In this document: piece after piece, positions 41,990 through 51,025 of the stretch
Layout of the letters: each line of letters begins with the position of its first letter
How positions within the stretch are numbered: the stretch's first letter is position 1
Assembly: GCF_011762125.1 (NCBI RefSeq)
Contig: NZ_JAASQN010000002.1
Span: 496,001 to 560,000, forward strand
Source: Sphingopyxis panaciterrae
GTDB lineage: Bacteria > Pseudomonadota > Alphaproteobacteria > Sphingomonadales > Sphingomonadaceae
Reading direction: 5' to 3'
Length of the DNA stretch: 64,000 nucleotides
Translations under genes and position numbers: made by a program
Notes under the pieces: model-generated
The model's input: only the letters and a program-made list of their open reading frames with translations
Databases searched by the model: none
What the model was told of the DNA's origin: nothing

Positions 41990-44299
41990 ATGCGACAGCT
42001 CACTCGATCTTTTCGAATTATGGCCATTACTTCGGTCGCTTCCATAGCGCTCGTAAGTCCAGCCATTGCGCAAGAGACCAACATTACCCAAGATGCTCCC
42101 GCAACCTCCGAAGTTTCGAACGAGATCATTGTCACTGCGACTCGGCGCGAACAAAGCGTTCTTGATGTTCCCATCAGCATTGCAGTCGTAACGGCCGACG
42201 AGATCAGCAAGCGCGGCATGGTCAGCGCCGAAGATTATTTGCGCGGCATTCCTGGCGTGAACCAGACCAGCGACCCGGTCGGCTCGTCGATCATCATCCG
42301 GGGCCTCGAAACGTCACCGTCATTTCAGAACTTCTCGTCGGGCACCACGGTTGCAACCTATTTCGGTGAGACCCCCATCACCAATTCGGGCGGATTGGCG
42401 GCGAACACCAATGTCGACATCAAGCTGGTCGATATTGAGCGGATCGAGGTGCTGCGCGGTCCGCAAGGCACGTCGTTCGGGGACTCGTCCTTGGGCGGCG
42501 CCGTGCGTGTCATCCCCGCACGGCCGAAGACTGACAAAGTCGAAGGACATGTGGGCGCCGGCTATTCCCACACCGGCGGCTATGGCGGCGACAACTATAT
42601 GCTGCAGGGCACCGTCAACGTGCCTGTGATTGCAGACGTGCTGGCGATCCGTGCGACGGGCTACCGGTTCTCCGACAGCGGCTATTATCGCGATAACGCG
42701 AACGTCGATCCGACGCTGCAGCAGGCCGCTGTCTTTTATGGTGCCGAGCCCTATGCCAATGCCTATTCGAACATCGGCAGCTCCAAATTCACCGGCGCGC
42801 GCATCTCGGCATTGGTCCAGCCGACGGAGAATCTGACGCTCCAGCTCTCGTACCTATCGCAGAAGACCGAACTGAACGGCAACGCGCTGGCCAATAGCGG
42901 AACCTATGATCAGGCGCTGTTCGACGTCGCGCCCCAGCATGTCATCCGCGGCCAGAAGAGCGGCGCGTCCGACATGGACATCGACCTGTTCAATGCCACC
43001 CTCGAGTATGACCTTGATTGGGGCAGCCTGCTGGCGACCTATTCGCACATCGACAGTTCGGCATTGAATTCCAGTTCGTACAGCCAGTCGAACCCGATCT
43101 GGCCTTTTTCCTACATCCAGGATGGCAAGCACAAGGAAGACACCGGCGAAATCCGGTTCGTGTCCGACCTCTCGGGTCGCTTCAACTTCCTGGTCGGCGC
43201 CTTCGTGCAGAAGCTGACGGATGACGCAATCTTCAATTATCGCTGGTTGGGGACCGATGTTGCGAACGCCGTGACCCCTCCCGGGCCGAACGACTTTCTC
43301 GACAATCGCTCGCTGAAGCAAAAGTCGGCCTATGGCGAAGCCTCCTACGAAATCATTGATGGACTGACCGCGACTGGCGGTATCCGATACTATGAGTATG
43401 AACGCACGGTCGCTACGCAGACCAGCGGAGCATTCTTCGGTGACAGCAACGAGGTAATCGCGTCCAAGTCCAGTGGGACCACGTTCCGCGGCAATCTCAG
43501 CTACAAGCTGAACCCGACGGCCATGGTCTATGCCACCTTCTCGCAGGGATTCCGCCTGGGCAAACCGCAGCCAGGGCTTCCCGCCGGCGTGTGCGATCTC
43601 AACAATGACGGTATTGTCGACGGTTCGAGCGTGACGCTTGCTTCGACCAAGCTCACCCGGTCGGACGAGACCAACAATTACGAGATCGGCAGCAAGTTCG
43701 GGCTATTCCAGAATCGGCTGACCGGCTCCGTCGCGGCCTTCCTGATGGACTGGGACGGCGTGCCGTTCCGCACCTCTGCGCCGCAGGCCCCGACCGGATG
43801 CGGGCTCACCTACAACGCCAATGCCGGCTCCGCGCGCACCAAGGGCGTCGAGTTGCAGGCAAGCTTGGCGGTGACCGACTCGCTGCGGGCGGATTTTGGC
43901 GGCTCGTACATCGACGCGAAACTAACCGAAGATGCGCCAGAACTCGGCGCCTTCAGCGGTGATCGGCTGCCGGGGTCGCCGAAATTCAATGCCAATCTGT
44001 CGCTACAATATGACTTCGACGCTGCCGGGCATCCGACCTTCATTCGCGTGGATTCGATCTATGTCGGCGAATTCTACGGTGACATCTACCAGTCGCCGGC
44101 GACAAAGGCCGGCGACTATGTGAAGATCGATCTGACCAGCCGGATCAAATTCGGTCAGCTCGGCGTGGATTTGTATGTTCAGAATCTCACCAATGAAGAT
44201 GTCTACACCTTCCGCGGGACATCCGACACAGGCCGCGATTTCTTCGGCTATCGGATGCGCCCACGTACGATCGGCGCGCGCATCAACTATAGCTTCTGA
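41990..44299 (+). CDS. TonB-dependent receptor
   Basis: This 769-residue receptor has a signal peptide ending at SPAIAQ, a TonB-box region NEIIVTATRREQSVLDVPIS, plug motif DIERIEVLRGPQGTSFGDSS and barrel end RTIGARINYSF. ATG 41990 follows GGGGAG. A serine hydrolase gene begins 3 bp after its stop, so both are one operon: import of a ligand and hydrolysis of an amide or ester bond. The cargo is unknown. Its leader is AT-rich with a 16-bp palindrome. Confidence 0.92.
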   Translation: MRQLTRSFRIMAITSVASIALVSPAIAQETNITQDAPATSEVSNEIIVTATRREQSVLDVPISIAVVTADEISKRGMVSAEDYLRGIPGVNQTSDPVGSSIIIRGLETSPSFQNFSSGTTVATYFGETPITNSGGLAANTNVDIKLVDIERIEVLRGPQGTSFGDSSLGGAVRVIPARPKTDKVEGHVGAGYSHTGGYGGDNYMLQGTVNVPVIADVLAIRATGYRFSDSGYYRDNANVDPTLQQAAVFYGAEPYANAYSNIGSSKFTGARISALVQPTENLTLQLSYLSQKTELNGNALANSGTYDQALFDVAPQHVIRGQKSGASDMDIDLFNATLEYDLDWGSLLATYSHIDSSALNSSSYSQSNPIWPFSYIQDGKHKEDTGEIRFVSDLSGRFNFLVGAFVQKLTDDAIFNYRWLGTDVANAVTPPGPNDFLDNRSLKQKSAYGEASYEIIDGLTATGGIRYYEYERTVATQTSGAFFGDSNEVIASKSSGTTFRGNLSYKLNPTAMVYATFSQGFRLGKPQPGLPAGVCDLNNDGIVDGSSVTLASTKLTRSDETNNYEIGSKFGLFQNRLTGSVAAFLMDWDGVPFRTSAPQAPTGCGLTYNANAGSARTKGVELQASLAVTDSLRADFGGSYIDAKLTEDAPELGAFSGDRLPGSPKFNANLSLQYDFDAAGHPTFIRVDSIYVGEFYGDIYQSPATKAGDYVKIDLTSRIKFGQLGVDLYVQNLTNEDVYTFRGTSDTGRDFFGYRMRPRTIGARINYSF

Positions 44300-44302
44300 T
44301 CA

Positions 44303-46348
44303 ATGACGCGGGCGGTTCCGCTCTCGATCGGCGAGACCACGCGGGACGTCGCGGCCGGTTTGCGCCACATCAAAGCGTTCATCATGTGTTGCGCCATCGC
44401 ATGCTCGGCCCTTGTGGGGACCGTCCATGCTGCGGTCGCACCGTCTGCGGCCGGCGATCGGGCCAAGGCGCCGGAACGGTTGGAACCCGGCCGGCGATTG
44501 CTCGACCGCGCTGATGTCGAACCTTGGCTGGATGGGTTCATGGCTTCGTCGCTTCCGCGCAGCGACATTGCCGGCGCGACCGTCGCCATCGTCAAGGACG
44601 GCAAGATCCTGCTCACCAAGGGCTATGGCTATGCCGACGCTCAAAAGCGCGTACCCGTCGATGCCGACCGGCATCTCTTTCGGGTTGCGTCGATCTCGAA
44701 GCTGTTCACCTGGACCGCAGTCATGCAGCAGGTCGAGCGGGGCAGGATCGATCTCGATGCCGACATCAATCGCTACCTGGATTTCAAAATCCCGCCGTTC
44801 CACGGCAAGCCGCTCACGATGCGGCATCTGATGACGCATACGGCGGGCTTCGAACTCGTCATGCGCAATCTGTTCAGGGCGTCTCCGGACGGGGTCAAAC
44901 TCGGTGACCGATTGAAACAATGGGTACCGGACAGGCTGTATGCGCCGGGCACGACACCGACCTATTCGAACTACGCCACGGCACTCGGCGCTTATGTCGT
45001 CGAGCGCGTGTCAGGCGAGCGGTTCGAGGATTATAGCGAGCGGCATATCTTGGGGCCCCTCGGCATGGCTCGCTCCAGCTTTCGCCAGCCGCTTCCGGCG
45101 CCGCTCGCGCGCGACCTGTCCAATGGCTACCTGCTCGGCTCCGGCGCGCCGTTTCCGTTCGAATATACGGCGCACATTCCCGCGGGGGGTCTAACGTCGA
45201 CCGCACCGGATATTGCGCGGTTCATGATCGCGCACCTCAACGGGGGTGTGCTTGGCGAGCATCGCATCCTTCAGGAAGCATCGGCCAGGACGATGCATGC
45301 CTCACCCTATGCGATGCTGCCGCCGCTGCACGGTATGGGGCTCGGCTTCGCCCAGCACGACATCAACGGACATCGGGTGATCGTGCATGATGGCGACACC
45401 CGCTTCTTCCACAGCCAGCTCAATCTCTTCCCTGACGACAATGTCGGTCTTTTCCTTTCGCTCAACAGCACCGGCCGCGACGGCGCGATGGACATGGTTC
45501 GCTCCGCGTTCTTCAAGCAGTTCGCCGACCGTTATTTTCCGGCGGCCGATGCACGCGCGGTCACCGCCCCGGGAGTCGATCCCAAAATGGCGGCCAAACA
45601 TGCGCGCGCGATGATCGGCCACTATATCGCCAGCGATCGCTCCGCCTCGAACTTTCTGGCGATCAACTCCTTCCGGTTCCCGACGGTGGTGGAAATCGAT
45701 GACGAGGGCCAGCTGCTGATCTCGTCTCTGACCGGCGCCGATGGCGCGCCCAAACGCTGGCGGGAAGTCGCGCCCTTTCTGTGGCACGAAGTCGGTGGAC
45801 ATGACCGCCTCGCCGCGCAGCTGGTCGATGGCAAGCCGGTGCGGTTCGCCAACGACGAATATGCCCCGCTGGTCGTATGGGATCGGCAGCCCTGGTGGCG
45901 CTCCACTGCCTGGCTCACCCCGCTGTCGCAGATTGCCTTTGCCACCCTGCTCCTGACCCTCGTCACCATACCCGTGCAGGCTGCGGTGCGGTGGCGCGAC
46001 GGCAAATCGGTATTGATGCCGCCGTTCCATCGAGGCATGCACGTCCTGCTATGGCTCGCCGCGCTCGCGGGAGCCGTTGTGCCATCGCGCTGGGTCGCGC
46101 TGATCCAGCCGATCATGACGTTCACCGCCGATGACCGAACGATCGAAGCGCAAATCCTCGGCACCTCCCTGCTCACCTTCTTTGCCTATGTCGGCGGACT
46201 GCTGGCGGCATTGACCGTGTGTTGGTTGGCGTGGACGAAATCCGGTTGGTTCAATCGATCGTGGAACGTCGCAGTTGCGACCTCATTCGGCGTTTGTGCG
46301 TATATCGCCTGGACCTATAATCTGCTCAGCTTCAACACCGGCTTTTAG
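44303..46348 (+). CDS. Class C beta-lactamase-like serine hydrolase with membrane tail
   Basis: This 681-residue protein has the penicillin-binding fold. S130 and K133 form SxxK in VASISKLF, and Y221-S-N223 form the YxN motif in YSNYATALGAYV. A hydrophobic segment near residues 28-45 acts as signal or anchor. The C-terminal 160 or so residues (about 525-681) contain four or so membrane helices, which is not usual for AmpC but common in related Beta-lactamase-fold esterases and peptidases. It starts 3 bp after the TonB receptor stop without its own good ribosome site, implying coupled translation. Substrates could be D-peptides, esters or lactams. Confidence 0.88.
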   Translation: MTRAVPLSIGETTRDVAAGLRHIKAFIMCCAIACSALVGTVHAAVAPSAAGDRAKAPERLEPGRRLLDRADVEPWLDGFMASSLPRSDIAGATVAIVKDGKILLTKGYGYADAQKRVPVDADRHLFRVASISKLFTWTAVMQQVERGRIDLDADINRYLDFKIPPFHGKPLTMRHLMTHTAGFELVMRNLFRASPDGVKLGDRLKQWVPDRLYAPGTTPTYSNYATALGAYVVERVSGERFEDYSERHILGPLGMARSSFRQPLPAPLARDLSNGYLLGSGAPFPFEYTAHIPAGGLTSTAPDIARFMIAHLNGGVLGEHRILQEASARTMHASPYAMLPPLHGMGLGFAQHDINGHRVIVHDGDTRFFHSQLNLFPDDNVGLFLSLNSTGRDGAMDMVRSAFFKQFADRYFPAADARAVTAPGVDPKMAAKHARAMIGHYIASDRSASNFLAINSFRFPTVVEIDDEGQLLISSLTGADGAPKRWREVAPFLWHEVGGHDRLAAQLVDGKPVRFANDEYAPLVVWDRQPWWRSTAWLTPLSQIAFATLLLTLVTIPVQAAVRWRDGKSVLMPPFHRGMHVLLWLAALAGAVVPSRWVALIQPIMTFTADDRTIEAQILGTSLLTFFAYVGGLLAALTVCWLAWTKSGWFNRSWNVAVATSFGVCAYIAWTYNLLSFNTGF

Positions 46349-46813
46349 AGCGCCGTGCCAGACCATGGCGCCATTCAGCCGGCGCCAGCGGCCCGGCGGA
46401 ACTCCGGCTCGCCGAGCGAAGGCGCGACTGAAGTGGCTTTGATCGTAGAAGCCACAATCGATTGCGATCCTCACCAGTGGAAGATCTGTCGACAGCAGCA
46501 TTTCCTGGGCTTGGTGGACCCGGGCGCATAGCAGCCACTGGCGCGGTGTGATCCCGGCGGAGGCACAAAAGGCGCTGATAAAATAGCCTCGAGACACGCC
46601 GCAGCTATGAGCGAGCTCCCCAACGTCGATCGGTCGGGAGAGGTGATCCGCCATCATCTTCTTGGCTTTACGCTCCTGCCAAACGGACAACCACGGCGCG
46701 AGGCGCCCAGAGGTCCGGGTTCCAGTCCGCCCCCCGCTCCTCCGATGCTTCAGTCGATAAGGGTGGCGTCCCGCACGCGTCTCCTGCCCCGACCTCCGGC
46801 CATCTTGAGGCAT
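46283..46813 (-). CDS. AraC-type HTH protein, short or N-terminally decayed
   Basis: The C-terminal 105 residues form a complete double-HTH AraC domain: WQERKAKKMMADHLSRPIDV, LAHSCGVSRGYFISAFCASA, then RIAIDCGFYDQSHFSRAFAR. The first 40 or so residues are not protein-like, and no ribosome site supports ATG 46813. Short AraC proteins with a GxLAPWQ.RRA lead-in are common in alphaproteobacteria and LAPWLSVWQERKAKK resembles one, so the gene could be functional with a later start. It overlaps the 3' end of the serine hydrolase by 66 bp and lies next to a broken gene trio. Confidence 0.6.
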   Translation of the reverse strand: MPQDGRRSGQETRAGRHPYRLKHRRSGGRTGTRTSGRLAPWLSVWQERKAKKMMADHLSRPIDVGELAHSCGVSRGYFISAFCASAGITPRQWLLCARVHQAQEMLLSTDLPLVRIAIDCGFYDQSHFSRAFARRAGVPPGRWRRLNGAMVWHGALKAGVEAEQIIGPGDIRTNAE

Positions 46814-47289
46814 TCGTCATGCCGGGCCCCCGACTTGTAGCTTGGCGAGAGTTGCCAGAACCATGCAGGGTCGGCGCCGTAGCGCCGGATTCGCTGCCTG
46901 TGGCGCCAGGTTCCTACCGCGAGAATGAGCAACATGGCATAGGCCCACCCCGCCACGACCATGCCATAGGCCCAGGGCATGATCTCGAGACGAAGGCCCG
47001 CGAGGTGGGAGAGCGCCACGCAGCCCTGGATCGCCGCTATCCAGGCGGGCCAGAAGCGCGTCGAGAGAATGGAGAGGATATAGAGTGCCCGAAAAGCGGC
47101 GGGGTCGACCGCGACCATTGGCTATTCGACGCCGCTGAAGCGCGTGCTCATCGGCGCGACCACCCAAGCGCTGAGCTGGAAGTCGGCGATCAGGATGGCT
47201 GCGCCGATCCTCTCCGGTGCCCCTCAGCGGACGATCGCGAAGAGCGTGGAGACGACATAAAGGCTGTTGAATATCAGTATCCTGACCAT
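46750..47289 (-). pseudogene. Small sphingomonad membrane protein with two nonsense codons
   Basis: From ATG 47289 the frame reads MVRILIFNSLYVVSTLFAIV, then TGA (47224-47226), then GAPERIGAAILIADFQLSAW, then TAG near 47120, then VAVDPAAFRALYILSILSTR, FWPAWIAAIQGCVALSHLAG and MPWAYGMVVAGWAYAMLLIL. Together these make one four-helix protein of a family common in sphingomonads, with RGGAPER expected at the first break (GGA changed to TGA). Both stops are substitutions, so the gene is probably dead. The function of the family is unknown. Confidence 0.75.
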
Positions 47290-47314
47290 GACTGCCCGCA
47301 GTCGGCATTGTCGC

Positions 47315-47704
47315 GCGCCCGGTCAACCGGCAATCGCATCCGGATCTTCCGAACGTGCCGACGGCTTGCTCTCCCAAGAGGGCAAAGGGATCTTGTCGCC
47401 CCCCTGCGTCTCGGGAATTTTTCAGGTCGCGCCGCATCCCGTCGAGGCTCTGGTGCCCGCTGGTGGCTTTGCCCATTGCTTCGTTGATCAAGGCGATGGA
47501 GGCGACAAAATCGCTGATCACCTCGTTGCCGACGGCGCCGGACAGGCGTGCCCGCGCCCGGGCCTCGGGGAGCAAGCCCAGCACCGCCGACCCGCTCGAG
47601 AGCGCACGCCCGAGAGCGGTCTCGAAGGCTGCGAGGTGGGACAGGATTTCGCCGGCAACCTCGTGACGCTGTATCTGGATCTGACGCTTTTCGACAAATG
47701 ACAT
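47315..47704 (-). pseudogene. Small conserved protein, frameshifted in an A5 run
   Basis: ATG 47704 follows GGGGAG. The frame encodes SFVEKRQIQIQRHEVAGEIL and continues helical to RRDLKNSRDAGGR, after which it runs without a stop into the next gene. If the AAAAA at about 47417-47421 had four A, the protein would read RRDLKIPETQGGDKIPLPSW and end at TGA just before the next ATG. So one base has been gained. The product would be about 125 residues, helical, of unknown function. Confidence 0.65.
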
Positions 47705-47753
47705 GATCTTCACTCCCCACGGCGCCGCGGCCGTCGCTAGACAAGAGCCGATG

Positions 47754-48226
47754 TCAGCGTGTGAGAGCGATGGTAAGCTGAGAGAGCTCCGATACGACCG
47801 CCATGATCGCCCCTGCTCCGACGGCGATCGCGCCAAAGAGCATGAAGGGCCAAATCAGGCGCCATCCAAGTTCAAGGTCGTTCCAAGGCCTGTCTTTCGT
47901 CGCGAAAGGCAGGAGGCGCGACCGCTCCACCACCGCCGCCTGCTCCAATGCTGACGTCTCGGTGGGTCGGTTTTGACCGGCGGATGGCGGCTGGGGCGAT
48001 CCTGATTTATTGGTATCCGAACTATTGGTGGGGTCCTCAAGCGTCCGCAAAATCTCGCCGCGCTCCAGCTGTCGCTGGTTCCAAGCTTCCGGCGGGCGGA
48101 CTTGAGATGTTCATTGACCATATTGACGGAAAGACCTGTCGCTTGTGCAACCTCCTTCGCACGCATCGGCGCGAGAATCAGTCTGAGGTATTGCTTCTCC
48201 CGCGCGGTGAGACGCTCGATCGTCAT
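47754..48226 (-). pseudogene. LuxR-type HTH with C-terminal membrane helix, frameshifted
   Basis: From 48226 the frame gives a GerE/LuxR HTH: ERLTAREKQYLRLILAPMRA, KEVAQATGLSVNMVNEHLKS, ARRKLGTSDSWSAARF. A shift of frame at a T4 run near 48045 then gives LRTLEDPTNSSDTNKSG, RLLPFATKDRPWNDLELGWR and a membrane helix LIWPFMLFGAIAVGAGAIMA ending at 47754. Intact homologues in sphingomonads have this HTH, Pro-rich linker and tail helix layout. One base appears lost. All three genes of the module are therefore interrupted. Confidence 0.7.
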
Positions 48227-49131
48227 GCAACGAACCGAAGCCTAAACCCGGAAGCTCCCCTGTAACCCGCGGATCGCGCGCCAGGATGCCCGGAATGCAA
48301 GGCATAAAACATCGTGATTCGACTCCTTTCAATCCGGCCAATCGCGGTATAATGTCGACCCGCTCTTCCGGCGTCGATCCGGTCACGCTGCGCGGATATC
48401 GAGCCGACGCGTTGAAAAGTTCGATCCGCAGCCTAGTCAAACAGGCTGCGCCCATCCGCACTATGATAATGAATCGGGACAGCGGCGCCTCAAGAAATCG
48501 CGCACAATAGAGCGATCCTTCATTCCCGCTCCAGCGGCACCGGCTTGGGCAGGATCCCGACGATCATCGGCTTTTCCCGCCGGAGCCACAGTGCTATCTG
48601 CGCATCTCGATCTGACCTCGCCCAGGTTCGCGGATTATATTCTTCACGGCGCCTGTCCGCCTTCCCGCCGGTCCTCCCGCGATTGCAAGATGATAGCATT
48701 GCGCGCCGATGATCGCCACGGACTTATCGGTCGAATAGCTCGAACGATGGACGCCAGCGACAGCTATGCTTGCGCGCAGGCGCGTCGGGTGCGCCGGACC
48801 GCGGCACCGTCCTCAGCATGACGAAATGGAACGACGCGGTGCGCAGACTTATCGGCAGGCGAGAGTTCGTGAGTTTAGGGGCCGGCTTGGCCATGACACA
48901 TCTCCGTGACAGGCCGCCGCGAGACTCTCTCCTGGCCTTGACCCGTCGCGAAGCGGGGCCCCTCTCTTCCTCTTGTCCGGCCATCGGCCGGACTGCGCGC
49001 AGCGGCGCGCCGGGACACGGCGTCACTGACCGGCGTCAGCCTGCGACAAGAGCCGGGGCGCGAGTTATCGACCGATGTCGGTTCGGCCGCTCTCGACGCC
49101 CCGGTTCGATGTCTTCAACATATCTGAGACG
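48227..49131. other. About 900 bp with no confirmed gene
   Basis: No convincing coding sequence. A minus-strand frame ending at 48520 reads WARSDRDAQIALWLRREKPM then IVGILPKPVPLERE with good codon use but no start codon, so it may be the tail of a lost gene. Other frames of 60-170 codons lack ribosome sites and family features. With the neighbouring broken trio this marks a decaying segment. Confidence 0.45.
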
Positions 49132-50034
49132 TCATCGCTCGGCCAGCGCTGCTGGATCCATGTTCCGCAGATCGTCGAGCAACGCCGGTCCATTCGGATG
49201 CCAGCCCAGTTGCGCGCGCGTCTGGGTGCTCGCGGCCGGCATGTCGAGACTCGCGAACATGGCGAACCATCCGAAATAGTCCGCCGCCTCGCCGGGAGAC
49301 AAAGAGATAACCGGCAAGCCGAGGCGGGCGGCTACCACCTCGGCGATCGCGCGCGCGGTAATGCCTTCTTCCGCAACGGCATGGTATCGCGCCCCTGCTT
49401 CACAATGATCGAGAGCAAGAGCGTAGAGCCTAGCGACGTCGAGGACATGCGCTGCGGGCCAGCGGTTGCTCCCTTCTGCGACATAGGCCACCGATCCTTT
49501 CTCGCGCGAAATATCGATATAGGGGGAGATGAGGCCCTGTTTCGCCCTGTCGTGAACCTGCGGGAGGCGGACGACCGATATGTTGACGCCATCTTCCAGG
49601 AGCGCCTGTGCCGCGACTTCGGAAAGCACGCGCGGATTGGGTTGGTGAGGATTGTACACATCCTCGGAGGCTGGATGACCATCTCCCGCATCGCCCATCC
49701 CGGTGCCCGACGTGATCAGCAGCGGCCGGTCCGAGCCTTTGAGCACCGAACCCAACGCCGCGATGACACGCTGGTCCTTTTCGCAGTTCGCCGCGAAGTT
49801 CTCGAAGTCATGATCGAAAGCGGTGTGGATCACCGCGTCGGCATCCGCAGCCCCCGCCCGAATGCTGCCCAGATCCTCGAGCGCGCCGCGATGCACCTCG
49901 GCACCCGCCTCGGCAAGAAACTTCGCCCCGCCATCTGACCGGGTCAGGCCGAGCACCCGGTGCCCTGCTGCGAGAAGTTCGGGAACGATCCGCGATCCGA
50001 TGAAACCGGTCGCACCTGTAAGGAAAACACGCAT
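49132..50034 (-). CDS. NAD(P)-dependent SDR epimerase-like protein
   Basis: This 300-residue atypical SDR begins MRVFLTGATGFIGSRIVPEL with the GxxGxxG cofactor motif (residues 7-13), followed by DADAVIHTAFDHDF and LLITSGTGMG. The usual YxxxK is replaced by a pattern without a clear catalytic tyrosine, as in NmrA-like or YeeZ-like members. ATG 50034 follows GGAGATG. It is divergent from the XRE regulator at 50134, the usual layout of a gene and its own repressor. Substrate unknown. Confidence 0.88.
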   Translation of the reverse strand: MRVFLTGATGFIGSRIVPELLAAGHRVLGLTRSDGGAKFLAEAGAEVHRGALEDLGSIRAGAADADAVIHTAFDHDFENFAANCEKDQRVIAALGSVLKGSDRPLLITSGTGMGDAGDGHPASEDVYNPHQPNPRVLSEVAAQALLEDGVNISVVRLPQVHDRAKQGLISPYIDISREKGSVAYVAEGSNRWPAAHVLDVARLYALALDHCEAGARYHAVAEEGITARAIAEVVAARLGLPVISLSPGEAADYFGWFAMFASLDMPAASTQTRAQLGWHPNGPALLDDLRNMDPAALAER

Positions 50035-50084
50035 GAAGACATCTCCGATATTGTTCAGAGAGGCGTTTATGGCTAGCATCTATT

Positions 50085-50127
50085 CCTGTTAAAGTAGTGA
50101 TCTTATCATAGTATAAAAGTCAACAGG
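50085..50127. promoter_or_regulatory. Divergent promoter with CCTGTT/AACAGG arms
   Basis: CCTGTT (50085-50090) and AACAGG (50122-50127) flank an AT-rich core between the SDR and XRE genes. The core holds TATAAA near 50112. It is a plausible regulator site for the divergent pair. Confidence 0.35.
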
Positions 50128-50133
50128 CTGACG

Positions 50134-50973
50134 ATGTCCGATTCCGGGAATTTTCTTGGCACATTTCTGCGCGATCGCCGCATGCGGCTTGATCCGGCAA
50201 AGTTCGGCTTTTCGGCAAAACGCCGGCGCACGCCCGGGCTCCGCCGGGAGGAGGTGGCCCAACGCGCCAATATCAGCCCGACCTGGTACACCTGGCTCGA
50301 GCAGGGGCGCGGCGGGGCGCCATCCACCGATGTTCTCGAACGTATTGCGACGGGACTGATGCTGACCGAACCCGAGCGCGAGCATCTTCACATCCTGGCC
50401 TTTGGCCATCCTCCCGAAGCGCGCTACCGCGAGCCGGACGGCATCACGCCGCGGTTGCAACGGGTGCTCGACGCGTTGCCCTTCACCCCCGCGGTCATCC
50501 GGACCGCCACCTGGGACGTGATCGCCTGGAACGCGGCCGCGGCTTTAGTGCTGACCGATTATTCCCGGCTCCCCCGGCATCAACGCAATGTCCTGCGCCT
50601 GATGTTCTCCAACGCTCACGCGCGCGCCGTCCAGGACGATTGGCTCGGCGTCGCGCGCTTCGTGGTCGGCGCGTTCCGAGCGGATGCGGCGCGCGCCGGC
50701 GCTGGCGCGGAGATCGGCCAGCTGGTCGAGGAACTCTCGCGAATGAGCCCGGAGTTCGAAGCATTGTGGCGTGAAAATGAGGTTCAGGGTCACGGAGACG
50801 GCGTGAAACGCCTGCACCATCCCCGGATCGGACCGATCGAGCTTGAGATTTCAACCTTTGCCGTCGAAGGTAGGTCGGATCTCAACATGATGGTCTATCA
50901 CCCGGCAACGCCAGAGGTGGCGGAACGCGTGCACATGCTTATTCTCGATTGCGATGCGGACGCGCAAGTCTAG
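50134..50973 (+). CDS. XRE-family regulator with MmyB-like ligand domain
   Basis: This 279-residue protein has an N-terminal HTH (about 8-70, RTPGLRREEVAQRANISPTW, YTWLEQGRG) and a C-terminal MmyB-like domain (about 95-270, TPAVIRTATWDVIAWNAAAA, LRLMFSN, NEVQGHGDGVKRLHHP) of the Streptomyces MmyB type that binds fatty-acid-like ligands. It probably controls the divergent SDR gene. ATG 50134 lies 99 bp from the SDR start. Confidence 0.9.
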   Translation: MSDSGNFLGTFLRDRRMRLDPAKFGFSAKRRRTPGLRREEVAQRANISPTWYTWLEQGRGGAPSTDVLERIATGLMLTEPEREHLHILAFGHPPEARYREPDGITPRLQRVLDALPFTPAVIRTATWDVIAWNAAAALVLTDYSRLPRHQRNVLRLMFSNAHARAVQDDWLGVARFVVGAFRADAARAGAGAEIGQLVEELSRMSPEFEALWRENEVQGHGDGVKRLHHPRIGPIELEISTFAVEGRSDLNMMVYHPATPEVAERVHMLILDCDADAQV

Positions 50974-51025
50974 CCTGAGCTGTCGCCGCTACCCGCGCCG
51001 AGGATGCCTCCGACAAGGCGGCAGC

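Noticed and set aside
48770..49279. 169-codon plus-strand frame with RREFVSLGAGLAMTH resembling a Tat signal
   Set aside because: The rest is Arg/Ser-rich non-protein-like sequence that overlaps the SDR gene; no ribosome site.
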